Assembly: GCA_043758775.1 (NCBI GenBank)
Contig: JAYVMU010000082.1
Span: forward strand, 1-26,394
Reading direction: 5' to 3'
Length of the DNA stretch: 26,394 nucleotides
DNA from: JACMMS01 sp043758775
GTDB lineage: Bacteria > Pseudomonadota > Gammaproteobacteria > Burkholderiales > Methylophilaceae
The notes beneath the pieces are model-generated. The model had not been told where the DNA came from. It searched no databases and worked only from the letters and a program-made list of their open reading frames with translations. A program made the translations under genes and the position numbers. Shown here piece after piece: positions 1 through 7,557 of this stretch (position 1 is the stretch's first letter; every line of letters begins with the position of its first letter).

Positions 1-34
1 CTTCGGTAAATAAACGACGCGGTATACGTTTCAT
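1..34 (-). CDS. Putative IS3-family transposase OrfA, N-terminal fragment
   Basis: The ATG at 34 follows an AGGAG ribosome binding site at 44-40, five bases upstream. Only eleven complete codons are inside the window and read MKRIPRRLFTE. This is the kind of basic start seen in IS3-family OrfA proteins, whose helix-turn-helix begins with a phrase such as FTEEFK. The frame runs out of the window at position 1. The function is inferred from this short stretch plus the IS-like end beside it, so it could be another small DNA-binding protein. Confidence 0.45.
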   Translation of the reverse strand, partial: MKRIPRRLFTE

Positions 35-46
35 GGAAACTCCTAA

Positions 47-72
47 CAAGTTGATAAAATATCATCAACTTG
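47..72. repeat. Inverted repeat just upstream of the transposase ribosome binding site
   Basis: CAAGTTGAT at 47-55 and ATCAACTTG at 64-72 are perfect 9-bp complements around an 8-base loop. In a leftward transcript the hairpin lies directly before the AGGAG. IS elements often carry such a structure near the transposase start to block read-through transcription from flanking genes from being translated. That role is inference here. Confidence 0.6.
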
Positions 73-91
73 CCCTTCCACAAAATCGGGT

Positions 92-316
92 CTAGTTCAC
101 TTCTGGATTATCAATATTTGCAGCATAAGCAAATACTGCAGCAGCTAATGATTGTTGCTGTTGCCCTTGTGCTTGATTACCCATATTAAATAAATTTGTT
201 AGCTCAGGGTGATCTTCAAATAAGTTTTTATAAAAAGCCGTTGTGATTGTTGTACCGTGCTCTCTCAATACAGGAACACTTGCTTCGATATACGGTCTAG
301 CAAAACTTGATAACAT
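92..316 (-). pseudogene. hmp: Flavohemoglobin (NO dioxygenase) Hmp, 5' fragment interrupted by the IS
   Basis: Intact Hmp oxidises nitric oxide to nitrate in the cytoplasm using NAD(P)H, FAD and globin haem, and is about 400 residues. This frame gives 74 residues. The first 71 follow the Hmp globin start closely: ARPYIEASVPVLREHG, then FYKNLF, then the distal-side LFNMGNQAQG, then AANIDNPEV. It then stops in IS-like sequence, so the proximal haem histidine and the whole FAD/NAD reductase domain are missing. The ATG at 316 has GGAG about seven bases upstream. An NsrR-type operator sits just upstream and nsrR is the next gene, the classical context of hmp. The remainder may lie beyond the IS outside the window. 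A functional full protein from this copy is very unlikely. Confidence 0.85.
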
Positions 317-334
317 TTAAATCTCCATTATATT

Positions 335-351
335 ATGCATATTAAATGCAT
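335..351. promoter_or_regulatory. NsrR-type operator upstream of hmp
   Basis: ATGCAT at 335-340 and ATGCAT at 346-351 are separated by five A/T bases. The 6-5-6 arrangement and bases agree well with the known NsrR motif (ATGYAT-N5-ATRCAT). It lies 19 bases upstream of the hmp ATG, where binding would block transcription, and the next gene encodes NsrR. This is a pattern match, not an experimental site. Confidence 0.7.
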
Positions 352-403
352 ATTAAAGTTTAAAAAAATGGGAGTTTTTAACCTCCTCTTACCTTTACAT
401 CTA

Positions 404-856
404 TTACTTATTATAAAAGCTCACTATACTGGCATGCATTGCAGATAAGTCTTGCCCTGTTTTTCCCTGTGTAATGTCTTCCAGTGTAAACTCATCCATA
501 GTGTCAAAAAAAGCATTTATAGCACTACCTAATGCTAACCTTAAACTGCACCCATTTAATAATCTGCATTGCATTGTTTCACATGCTACGATCACTTCAC
601 CCTCTAGCACTCGCAATACTTTGCCTAAACTCAAACTGGCTGGTGCAACAGCTAATCTTATACCGCCGTTTCTACCTCTTAGCGATGTAATCCAGCCTTG
701 CTTAACTAACACACCTGTTACTTTTACTAAATGATTTTTAGGAATACTAAACTGCGTAGCTACCTCAGATACAGTAATTGGTGGTATGTCTCTCTGCTCT
801 TTTGCTAAATACATGAGCAAACGTAAACCTATATCTGAAAACTGAGTGAAATGCAT
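404..856 (-). CDS. nsrR: Rrf2-family NO-sensing repressor NsrR
   Basis: NsrR is a cytoplasmic iron-sulfur repressor that leaves DNA when NO attacks its cluster, derepressing hmp and other nitrosative-stress genes. The 150-residue protein has the Rrf2 winged helix at the N terminus (MHFTQFSDIGLRLLMYLA, then NHLVKV and RGRNGGIRL). The three cluster cysteines are C92, C97 and C103, with the C-x4-C-x5-C spacing of NsrR. The frame is open to 904, but the ATG at 856 is preferred. It gives the usual NsrR start and has AGGTGA about six bases upstream. The gene sits upstream of and in the same direction as the broken hmp. A near-match to the NsrR motif upstream suggests autoregulation. Confidence 0.88.
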   Translation of the reverse strand: MHFTQFSDIGLRLLMYLAKEQRDIPPITVSEVATQFSIPKNHLVKVTGVLVKQGWITSLRGRNGGIRLAVAPASLSLGKVLRVLEGEVIVACETMQCRLLNGCSLRLALGSAINAFFDTMDEFTLEDITQGKTGQDLSAMHASIVSFYNK

Positions 857-887
857 ACCATCACCTAAAATCAATATTATATTTAAT

Positions 888-904
888 ATGTATTTAAAAT
901 ACAA
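888..904. promoter_or_regulatory. Possible second NsrR operator, upstream of nsrR
   Basis: ATGTAT-TTAAA-ATACAA fits the NsrR pattern ATGYAT-N5-ATRCAT with one mismatch at the last base. It lies about 30 bases upstream of the chosen nsrR start, so it would suit autorepression. AT-rich surroundings raise the chance of a random match. Confidence 0.5.
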
Positions 905-1018
905 CTTTAATTTGTAAAATTTAATACACTTTATAAATTATCAAACTCCAGAGTACTCGCCGCTATTTCTAAAACCAATCTCATTGTTATAAATATATTA
1001 GCTAACTCACTTATGCTA

Positions 1019-2674
1019 TTACATATTGGCATACACAGGCCCACTGCCTCCCTCTGGCACTGTCCAAACTATGTTTTGTGTTGGGTCCTTGATATCGCAG
1101 GCTTTACAATGGATGCAATTTTGTGCGTTTATCTGAAGTTGCGGCTCATCCTGGACTTGCACAATCTCATATACTCCAGCTGGGCAATAACGTTGTTCTG
1201 GGGCATCAAACTGAGGCAGATTGATTGATATGGGAACGCGCACATCCTTAAGTCGCAAATGACAGGGCTGATTTGCATCATAAGTAATGTTACTCAAGTC
1301 AATAGAGCTCGACTTGTCGAAGCTAAAAACACCATCTGGCTTAGCATAAGCGATCTTAGACATTTCAGTCGCCAAACGCGTGCATTGATGATCAGCTTTT
1401 TGATGTGACAGTGTCCATGGGAAACGAAATCCCAATGCAGCCAACCACATTTCCAACCCACCCAGCAACATACCAGCCCAGCTGCCAAACCTTGAGATTA
1501 AAGGCTTAACGTTACGTACTGCATCTAAGTCGTGCCATATCCACGATTTTTTTAGCTTAACGGGGTAGGCGCTTAACAACATATCAGCGTGTTCAGCGGG
1601 ATTTTGAATGGCAGAGAACGCAGCTTCTGCAGCAAGCATGCCTGATTTCATCGCATTATGTGTACCTTTAATACGCGGTACATTTACCATGCCAGCACTA
1701 CAGCCTATTAATGCACCACCTGGAAATATCATTTCTGGCCATGATTGTAACCCGCCCTCATTAATGGTGCGTGCACCGTAACTCAGGCGCTTGCCACCTT
1801 GCAACATGGCACGTATCTTAGGGTGTGTTTTGAAGCGCTGAAACTCATCAAAGAGAGACAGATGCGGATTAGCATAATCCAGATGCACGACAAAGCCGAT
1901 TGAAACTAACTGTTCACCATAGTGATAAATGAAGGAACCACCGCCTGTATCGGCAGAAAGCGGCCAGCCTATGCTGTGCTGAACTAGCCCAAGCTGATGC
2001 TGTGCAGTAGGTATTTGCCAGACTTCTTTAAAACCCAAGCCATATTTTTGCGGTGATGCATGCTGACGTAAATTGAGCTGTTTTTCCAATGCGCCCGTCA
2101 GTGAACCACGTGTGCCCTCAGCGACTAAAGTATATTGCGCGCGAATCTCAATACCTGGTGTAAATTGCGCAGTGGGCTGACCTGCCGAATCACGCCCCAT
2201 GTCACCTGTAATCACGCCGATCAACTGCTTTTTATCGTCAAATAGAGGCTCTTGGGCAGAGAATCCGGCATAGATTTCCACACCTAACTCTTCCGCTTGC
2301 TGACCCAGCCAACGGCAAACTTCGCCCAAACTCACAATATAATTGCCTGCATTACTCATCAGCGGTGGCATCAGCCAATGCGGAATATTCCAACTATTTT
2401 GTGTACTTAGCAGATTAAACTCATCTTTAGTGACTTTGGTATGTAACGGTGCGCCTTTTTCACGCCAGTCTGGAATCAATTCATTGAGCGCAATCGGGTC
2501 AATCACTGCACCAGATAAAATATGTGCGCCAACTTCCGCGCCTTTTTCCAGCACACAAACACTTAACTCTTTGGCATGTTCCAGCGCCAATTGCTTTAAT
2601 CGTATTGCGGCTGATAACCCTGCTGGACCTGCACCCACTATTAAAATATCGTAGCTCATTACATCGCGTTGCAT
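1019..2674 (-). CDS. Electron transfer flavoprotein-ubiquinone oxidoreductase (ETF-QO)
   Basis: This membrane-associated iron-sulfur flavoenzyme takes electrons from reduced ETF and passes them to ubiquinone. It links ETF-dependent dehydrogenases to respiration. The 551-residue product starts with the FAD-binding motif YDILIVGAGPAGLSAA and has the GGALIGCSAGMVNVPRIKG region typical of the family. It ends with a ferredoxin-like 4Fe-4S domain (RYCPAGVYEI, NCIHCKACDIKDP) and the GPVYANM-type tail. Length and domain order match complete ETF-QO. The frame opens at 2725, inside the LysR gene, but MQRDVMSYDI from the ATG at 2674 is the usual family start. It begins 10 bases after the LysR stop, so the two are probably co-transcribed. 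The divergent etfBA genes encode its electron donor. Confidence 0.93.
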   Translation of the reverse strand: MQRDVMSYDILIVGAGPAGLSAAIRLKQLALEHAKELSVCVLEKGAEVGAHILSGAVIDPIALNELIPDWREKGAPLHTKVTKDEFNLLSTQNSWNIPHWLMPPLMSNAGNYIVSLGEVCRWLGQQAEELGVEIYAGFSAQEPLFDDKKQLIGVITGDMGRDSAGQPTAQFTPGIEIRAQYTLVAEGTRGSLTGALEKQLNLRQHASPQKYGLGFKEVWQIPTAQHQLGLVQHSIGWPLSADTGGGSFIYHYGEQLVSIGFVVHLDYANPHLSLFDEFQRFKTHPKIRAMLQGGKRLSYGARTINEGGLQSWPEMIFPGGALIGCSAGMVNVPRIKGTHNAMKSGMLAAEAAFSAIQNPAEHADMLLSAYPVKLKKSWIWHDLDAVRNVKPLISRFGSWAGMLLGGLEMWLAALGFRFPWTLSHQKADHQCTRLATEMSKIAYAKPDGVFSFDKSSSIDLSNITYDANQPCHLRLKDVRVPISINLPQFDAPEQRYCPAGVYEIVQVQDEPQLQINAQNCIHCKACDIKDPTQNIVWTVPEGGSGPVYANM

Positions 2675-2684
2675 ATCAATTCTT

Positions 2685-3611
2685 TCAAGCAATATGGGGT
2701 AGATTAACTTGGTCACTGCGCTCATGACCCGCGGTCATCTCTCGGCAAAGCGCCAGAAAACTACGTATGCCAGTAGTCTGGTATTTTTGCTTGTGCCAGA
2801 GAAAATAAAAATAACGATTTAGGTGGATATCTGGCGTATCAAGCGGTACAAGACTACCGCGACGGAAAGCGTCTTTAAGTGCCAGACGGGAAATGCAACC
2901 TATACCTAAACCAAACTCTACCGCACGTTTGATAGCCTCGGTATGCTCTAACTCCAAGCGAATATTTAATCTGGCATGATAACTCTGAAATACGCGATCA
3001 AACGTCTCGCGCGTACCAGAACCTTTTTCTCGTAAGATCCATGACTCATTTAAAAGCGTATCTAAGCTAATATTTCTCTGCTTGGCGAGTGGATGGTCGG
3101 GGGCACTAAATACCACAAGCTCATCCGCTATCCACGGTTGGACTTCAATATCTGAATGATGGCAATCACCTTCAATCATACCGAGATCAAGTTCATGATT
3201 CGCTATTTTCTGCACAATAGTCCTAGTATTATGTACTTGTAAGTTGATACGGCTTTCTGGATGCTCTTGCAGAAATGTAGCGACTAGTAATGTAGCTAGA
3301 TAATTTCCTATAGTAAGCGTTGCCCCAACATTCATCTCACCAAGGCCTTCGTGTCCAGCTAACTGTGCCTCTATTTCTTTTGCACGATCCATTAGCTCTA
3401 CCGCTCTGGGCAATAGTTGTCGACCTGTTTCATTAATTCTGAGTGATTTGCCTACACGGTCAAACAATTGCAAGTTGAATTGGCGCTCAAACTCACCAAG
3501 TGATGTGCTGGTGGCAGACTGCGATAAGCACAACAAATCCGCTGCGCGTGAAACGCTCTCAGTCCGGCTTACGGCTATAAATATCTCAAGTTGTCTCAAA
3601 CTATATTTCAT
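2685..3611 (-). CDS. LysR-family transcriptional regulator beside the ETF genes
   Basis: The 308-residue protein has an N-terminal LysR helix-turn-helix (LRQLEIFIAVSRTESVSRAA, then LSQSATSTSLGEFERQF). A LysR substrate-binding domain follows, with GLGIGCISRLAL near the C terminus. It most likely binds a small effector and DNA in the cytoplasm. The frame is open to 3647, but the ATG at 3611 gives the standard LysR start MKYSLRQLEIF. The gene is divergent from etfB over 92 bases and directly upstream of ETF-QO, so the simplest inference is control of both electron-transfer units. The effector cannot be read from the sequence. Confidence 0.88.
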   Translation of the reverse strand: MKYSLRQLEIFIAVSRTESVSRAADLLCLSQSATSTSLGEFERQFNLQLFDRVGKSLRINETGRQLLPRAVELMDRAKEIEAQLAGHEGLGEMNVGATLTIGNYLATLLVATFLQEHPESRINLQVHNTRTIVQKIANHELDLGMIEGDCHHSDIEVQPWIADELVVFSAPDHPLAKQRNISLDTLLNESWILREKGSGTRETFDRVFQSYHARLNIRLELEHTEAIKRAVEFGLGIGCISRLALKDAFRRGSLVPLDTPDIHLNRYFYFLWHKQKYQTTGIRSFLALCREMTAGHERSDQVNLPHIA

Positions 3612-3648
3612 ATCTGCTTTATAGATATATATTATACAAACAATCAAT

Positions 3649-3677
3649 TTAACAAATATTATACCGCGCTATATAAT
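3649..3677 (+). promoter_or_regulatory. Sigma-70 promoter for etfB-etfA-fpr
   Basis: TTAACA at 3649-3654 (five of six bases of the -35 consensus) is followed after exactly 17 bases by a perfect TATAAT at 3672-3677. Transcription would start about 20 bases upstream of the etfB ATG. An AGAGGA ribosome binding site precedes that ATG. The sites overlap the lysR-etfB divergent region. Confidence 0.7.
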
Positions 3678-3703
3678 GACGTGTAAATAAAGAGGATCAC
3701 AAG

Positions 3704-4456
3704 ATGAAAATATTAGTTGCAATCAAACGCGTGGTAGACCACAACATAAAAGTCCGCATCAAATCTGATGGCTCTGATGTGAATATAGGTGGCGTCAAAA
3801 TGGCGGTTAACCCGTTTGACGAGAACGCGATTGAAGAAGCCTTACGCCTAAAGGAAAAAGGTTTGGCCACGGAAGTCGTCGTAGTTTCACTTGGCAGTGT
3901 AGCGAATCAAGATGTACTAAGGCATGCACTGGCCATGGGTGTAGACCGTACAATTTTAGTAGAAACAGATAGCGTGTTGCAACCATTAGGCGTGGCAAAA
4001 TTGCTTAAAGCCATTGTAGAGCGTGAAAAACCACAACTAATATTATTAGGCAAACAAGCGATTGATAGCGATGCAGGGCAAGCAGGGCAAATGCTGGCAG
4101 CGTTGTTAGGTTATGGCCAAGGTACATTTGCATCAGAAATTAATATCAACCATGATGAAGTGACAATAACACGTGAAGTAGATGGTGGCACTGAAACACT
4201 AATCATCAATTTACCAGCGGTACTGACCACTGACTTGCGATTGAATGAGCCGCGTTTTGTGAAACTGCCTAACTTGATGATGGCACGTAAAAAACCTATT
4301 GAAAATATCAATGCAAGTGAATTAGGCATTGATGCAACACCGCGTTTACATTTACTAGAAGTGACTGAGCCGCCGCCGAGGAAATCCGGCATTAAAGTAA
4401 AAAGCGTACAAGAGTTATTACAAAAATTAAATGAATTAGAAGGTATACAATTATGA
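3704..4456 (+). CDS. etfB: Electron transfer flavoprotein beta subunit
   Basis: EtfB forms a soluble heterodimer with EtfA; it carries AMP and supports electron flow from acyl-CoA or amine dehydrogenases to ETF-QO. The 250-residue length is normal. Family features are the start MKILVAIKRVVDHNIKVRIK, the segment MAVNPFDENAIEEALRLKEK, the region LLGKQAIDSDAGQAGQMLA and the conserved TDLRLNEPRFVKLPNLMMARKKP loop region near residues 185-205. An AGAGGA site precedes the ATG, and a strong promoter lies just upstream. The stop overlaps the etfA start by four bases (ATGA), so translation is probably coupled. Confidence 0.95.
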   Translation: MKILVAIKRVVDHNIKVRIKSDGSDVNIGGVKMAVNPFDENAIEEALRLKEKGLATEVVVVSLGSVANQDVLRHALAMGVDRTILVETDSVLQPLGVAKLLKAIVEREKPQLILLGKQAIDSDAGQAGQMLAALLGYGQGTFASEININHDEVTITREVDGGTETLIINLPAVLTTDLRLNEPRFVKLPNLMMARKKPIENINASELGIDATPRLHLLEVTEPPPRKSGIKVKSVQELLQKLNELEGIQL

Positions 4457-5394
4457 GAGTTTTAATCTTAGCTGAACATAATGGACAGCAATTAAATTCA
4501 TCCGTTTACCAAGCAGTAACAGCGGCACTCACATGGGCTGCACCGATTGATCTATTAGTCGTAGGCAACGATATTGAAGAAATAGCTAAACAAGCTTCAG
4601 CCATCACTGATGTGCAACGTGTGTTACGCGTCGACGCAGCGCATCTGCAACATCAGCTGGCGGAAGATGTGGCTAATATCATGACGACTATTGGCAATGA
4701 CTATCAGGTTATCTTAGCTGCACATTCATCGTTCAGCCGCAATATCCTGCCACGCGCCGCAGCGTTGCTGGATGTCGCCATGATTTCTGATGCACTACAG
4801 ATTAAAGGCAACAATACTTATACGCGCTCTATCTACGCAGGCAACGTGCATGCAACCGTGCAAAGTGCTGATAACATTCAAATAGTCACAATACATGCCA
4901 GCAATTTTTCTGCTGCGGCCCGTGATGGCAATGCGGAAATTGTCAGCTTAGATGCACCTACAGCGTTTACCAATACACGCTGGGTCTCAGAACAACGTAG
5001 TGTATCAGACCGCCCTGCACTGGGTTCAGCCAAGGTCGTTATCTCAGGCGGCAGATCATTGGGGAGTGCAGAAAACTTTGAGAAAATCTTATCACCACTG
5101 GCGAAAAAACTGGGAGCAGCTTTGGGCGCAACACGCGCTGCAGTAGACGCTGGCTATGCACCTAATGATATACAAGTTGGACAAACAGGTGTTGTAGTCG
5201 CACCAGAGCTATATTTTGCAATCGGCGTTTCGGGTGCAATTCAACATACTTATGGTATGAAAGATAGTAGAATTGTCGTGGCTATCAATCAAGATCCAGA
5301 TGCGCCCATTTTCCAAGTAGCTGATTATGGTCTGGTCGCTGACTTGTTTGTGGCAGTTCCTGCACTATCGGACCAAATTAACAGTAATCAATAA
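4453..5394 (+). CDS. etfA: Electron transfer flavoprotein alpha subunit
   Basis: EtfA binds the redox-active FAD of the ETF heterodimer. The 313-residue protein has the N-terminal Rossmann-like half. Its C-terminal FAD domain has SGGRSLGSAENFE near residue 200, VGQTGVVVAPELYFAIGVSG near residues 240-260 and SRIVVAINQDPDAPIFQVAD near residue 280, all hallmark ETF-alpha segments. It overlaps etfB by four bases and is followed 13 bases later by fpr, so the three form one operon. ETF-QO, the expected partner that oxidises it, is coded on the other strand of the same block. The dehydrogenase that feeds this ETF is not in the window. Confidence 0.95.
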   Translation: MRVLILAEHNGQQLNSSVYQAVTAALTWAAPIDLLVVGNDIEEIAKQASAITDVQRVLRVDAAHLQHQLAEDVANIMTTIGNDYQVILAAHSSFSRNILPRAAALLDVAMISDALQIKGNNTYTRSIYAGNVHATVQSADNIQIVTIHASNFSAAARDGNAEIVSLDAPTAFTNTRWVSEQRSVSDRPALGSAKVVISGGRSLGSAENFEKILSPLAKKLGAALGATRAAVDAGYAPNDIQVGQTGVVVAPELYFAIGVSGAIQHTYGMKDSRIVVAINQDPDAPIFQVADYGLVADLFVAVPALSDQINSNQ

Positions 5395-5407
5395 GGTACA
5401 GTCATTA

Positions 5408-6184
5408 ATGAGCTCACTTGCTACAGAACGCGTATTAAGCGTTCACCACTGGAACGACACTCTTTTTAGCTTCAAAACAACGCGTGACCCAGGTTTACGT
5501 TTTGAAAATGGCCAGTTTGTCCTGATAGGTCTACAGATTAACGGCAAACCTTTAGTTAGGGCTTATAGTATTGCCAGCCCAAACTATGAGGAGCATCTGG
5601 AGTTCTTCAGTATCAAAGTACCCAATGGTCCACTCACATCCAGATTGCAGCATTTAAAAGTTAATGACGAGGTGCTTGTCGGTCGCAAGCCAACAGGGAC
5701 ATTAGTCATTCATGATCTATCGCCAGGCAAGCATTTATATCTGCTTTCAACTGGTACTGGCCTCGCTCCGTTTATGAGTATTATCCAAGATATTGAAGCC
5801 TATGATAGATTTGAAAAAATCATATTAGTGCATGGTGTGCGCCATGTAAATGAATTGGCTTACGCGGAGTTTATTGAGAAAACGCTACCTAATAATGAGT
5901 TTTTTGCTGAGGAAGTGCGTAATAAATTAATTTATTATCCAACGGTCACCAGAGAGCCATTTAGAAATCAAGGCCGGCTGACAGGCTTGATTGCTTCAGG
6001 TAAATTATTTGAAGATATTGGCCTACCACCAATGAACCCGACTGATGACAGAGTCATGATCTGTGGTAGCCCGCAAATGCTCAGGGATACAGAAACACTG
6101 TTAGATGCTAAAGGCTTTACTGTTTCGCCGCGTATAGGCCAGCTTGGCGATTACGTGATTGAGCGAGCGTTTGCAGGAAAGTAA
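5408..6184 (+). CDS. fpr: Ferredoxin/flavodoxin-NADP+ reductase
   Basis: This FAD enzyme moves electrons between NADPH and ferredoxin or flavodoxin in the cytoplasm. The 258-residue product has the FAD-binding RAYSIASP motif near residue 52, the FSIKVPNGPLTSRL segment and the NADP-site GTGTGLAPFMS near residue 112. It also has a CGSPQML motif and a C terminus ending YVIERAFAGK. That tail resembles the Azotobacter/Pseudomonas subclass rather than E. coli Fpr. The frame is open further upstream inside etfA, but the ATG at 5408 gives the usual length, with an AAGG upstream. Its place 13 bases after etfA is notable: it could link the NADPH pool with the ETF electron pool, but this is inference. 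Confidence 0.92.
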   Translation: MSSLATERVLSVHHWNDTLFSFKTTRDPGLRFENGQFVLIGLQINGKPLVRAYSIASPNYEEHLEFFSIKVPNGPLTSRLQHLKVNDEVLVGRKPTGTLVIHDLSPGKHLYLLSTGTGLAPFMSIIQDIEAYDRFEKIILVHGVRHVNELAYAEFIEKTLPNNEFFAEEVRNKLIYYPTVTREPFRNQGRLTGLIASGKLFEDIGLPPMNPTDDRVMICGSPQMLRDTETLLDAKGFTVSPRIGQLGDYVIERAFAGK

Positions 6185-6190
6185 ATTATC

Positions 6191-6212
6191 GGCTTGGAGT
6201 CAAATCCAAGCC
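6191..6212. terminator. Hairpin between convergent fpr and ABC transporter genes
   Basis: GGCTTGGA and TCCAAGCC form a perfect 8-bp stem with a 6-base loop. It lies seven bases after the fpr stop and 12 bases beyond the end of the opposing ABC gene. The T tracts are weak on both sides, so termination efficiency is uncertain, but the position suits a shared bidirectional terminator. Confidence 0.6.
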
Positions 6213-6223
6213 TGTTACTAAAA

Positions 6224-7546
6224 TCAGTTTGGTACATCCTCAGACATGTTTTTTTCATCTTTAGGTATATGAATAACGCCTGTATTAAAATTGTATTCGA
6301 ACAGGTCTCCATAACGCCCCCACTCAATAGCCACACTTAAAGCACGCTCAGCTTCAGAGGCATCGAGTGTAAAGCGCAATAATTTAAGGAAAAGATCTTC
6401 TGGTAAATCCCCGGAAGGATCTTGCTCAAGACCATGACGTATATAGGCTACAAGCGGCACATGTTCTAGCAGCTGTTTACCAAAAATTGAATGTCGCTCA
6501 ATATTTGGGGCATTCACATAGCTCTGACCCAACGGCGTAATCACAATGTCACCATTGGCAACCTTGGCAAACCCAAGCAATGAAAGCGCATGAGAAACCT
6601 CAAGCAATTGTTTGTCGGTAAGCTCAGTTTCTTCTGCCAGCATGGGTAAATCAGCTCGGCCATTAAAGGGTTTATCAGCCAATAACTCAATAATGCCTTC
6701 AATCCGATTAATGTCAGTTTCAGGTAAGCGATCACCAAGCTGAAGCGTAACTTCTTTATCAGCATTGCGCCCAGACTTAATACTACCCATCGACATTAGC
6801 CCGTATACTTGATCAATTAAGCTACGCACTTGCGCACTTTCAACGATGCGTGGGTGTGAGATATTAACTGGCAACTCAGCACGAACCCGGCCAGGGTTGC
6901 TAGCAAAAATAAGTACTCGATCGGCCATCACCACGGCTTCTTCAATATTATGCGATACCAGAAGAATAGCCTTGGTCGGAATTTCTTTTTTACTCCACAA
7001 TTCAAGAATATCTTCACGTAATTGCTCTCCAGTGAGTACATCCAATGCAGAAAAAGCTTCATCCATGAGCAGAATTTCAGGCTCCATTACTAAGGCACGC
7101 GCAATACCTACACGCTGACGCATACCACCTGATAGCTCACGCGGTAAAGCACCTTCAAATCCAGAAAGACCTATCATTGTTATCATTGCTAGCGCTCGTT
7201 TTTCTCTTTCAGAACTAGGCATGCCCTGAGCTTCAAGTCCTAGCTCGACATTTTTCTGAACGGTCAGCCATGGAAAAAGTGCAAAAGACTGAAACACCAT
7301 ACCAATACCCCGCGCTGCGCTATAAACTGGCAATCCACGATAAAGCACTTGCCCGCTATCAGCTTGGATTAAACCCGCCATAATTCGCAGCATGGTCGAT
7401 TTTCCTGACCCTGACTGACCAAGCAAGGCCACGATTTCACCTTCATTCAGTTTGAAATCTACGTCCTCTAACACCGACCTCGCGCTACCATCTGCCGATT
7501 GAAAGGATTTGCAAACAGACTTTAATTCTAAAATAGGAGTAGTCAT
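6224..7546 (-). CDS. NitT/TauT-type ABC transporter ATPase with AAA-associated C-terminal domain
   Basis: This is the cytoplasmic ATPase of an importer. The 440-residue protein has Walker A GQSGSGKST (residues 43-51), Q-loop region MVFQSFALFPWLTV, signature LSGGMRQR, Walker B ILLMDEAFSALD and switch histidine VSHN. The core is of the nitrate/sulfonate/taurine class. An extra 180 residues follow, matching the AAA-associated C-terminal domain found on some transporters of this group (LPETDINRIEGIIELL onwards); this domain may sense substrate or regulate activity. The ATG at 7546 is preferred to a TTG one codon upstream; TGAGAA lies just upstream. It follows the permease stop by 11 bases in one operon. 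The transported substrate cannot be told from the sequence. Confidence 0.88.
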   Translation of the reverse strand: MTTPILELKSVCKSFQSADGSARSVLEDVDFKLNEGEIVALLGQSGSGKSTMLRIMAGLIQADSGQVLYRGLPVYSAARGIGMVFQSFALFPWLTVQKNVELGLEAQGMPSSEREKRALAMITMIGLSGFEGALPRELSGGMRQRVGIARALVMEPEILLMDEAFSALDVLTGEQLREDILELWSKKEIPTKAILLVSHNIEEAVVMADRVLIFASNPGRVRAELPVNISHPRIVESAQVRSLIDQVYGLMSMGSIKSGRNADKEVTLQLGDRLPETDINRIEGIIELLADKPFNGRADLPMLAEETELTDKQLLEVSHALSLLGFAKVANGDIVITPLGQSYVNAPNIERHSIFGKQLLEHVPLVAYIRHGLEQDPSGDLPEDLFLKLLRFTLDASEAERALSVAIEWGRYGDLFEYNFNTGVIHIPKDEKNMSEDVPN

Positions 7547-7557
7547 CAATTAAATTC

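Larger units (their letters stand above)
1..99 (-). mobile_element. Terminal part of an IS3-like insertion sequence (continues past the left edge)
   Basis: On the minus strand the hmp reading frame runs normally to the codons for NPEV. It then meets TGAACTAGACCC and, further on, GATTTTGTGGA, which resembles terminal inverted repeats of IS3-family elements (TGAAC...CCC). A stop codon follows at once, then a 26-bp hairpin, a good ribosome binding site and the start of a transposase-like reading frame. The end is placed at 99 because the TG lies within the hmp GTG codon. Family assignment rests on the terminal bases and eleven residues, so it is tentative. The target-site duplication and the other end lie outside the window. 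Confidence 0.6.

Noticed and set aside
474..734. Plus-strand open frame opposite nsrR
   Set aside because: It lies antisense within a clear NsrR gene and its translation has no recognisable domain.
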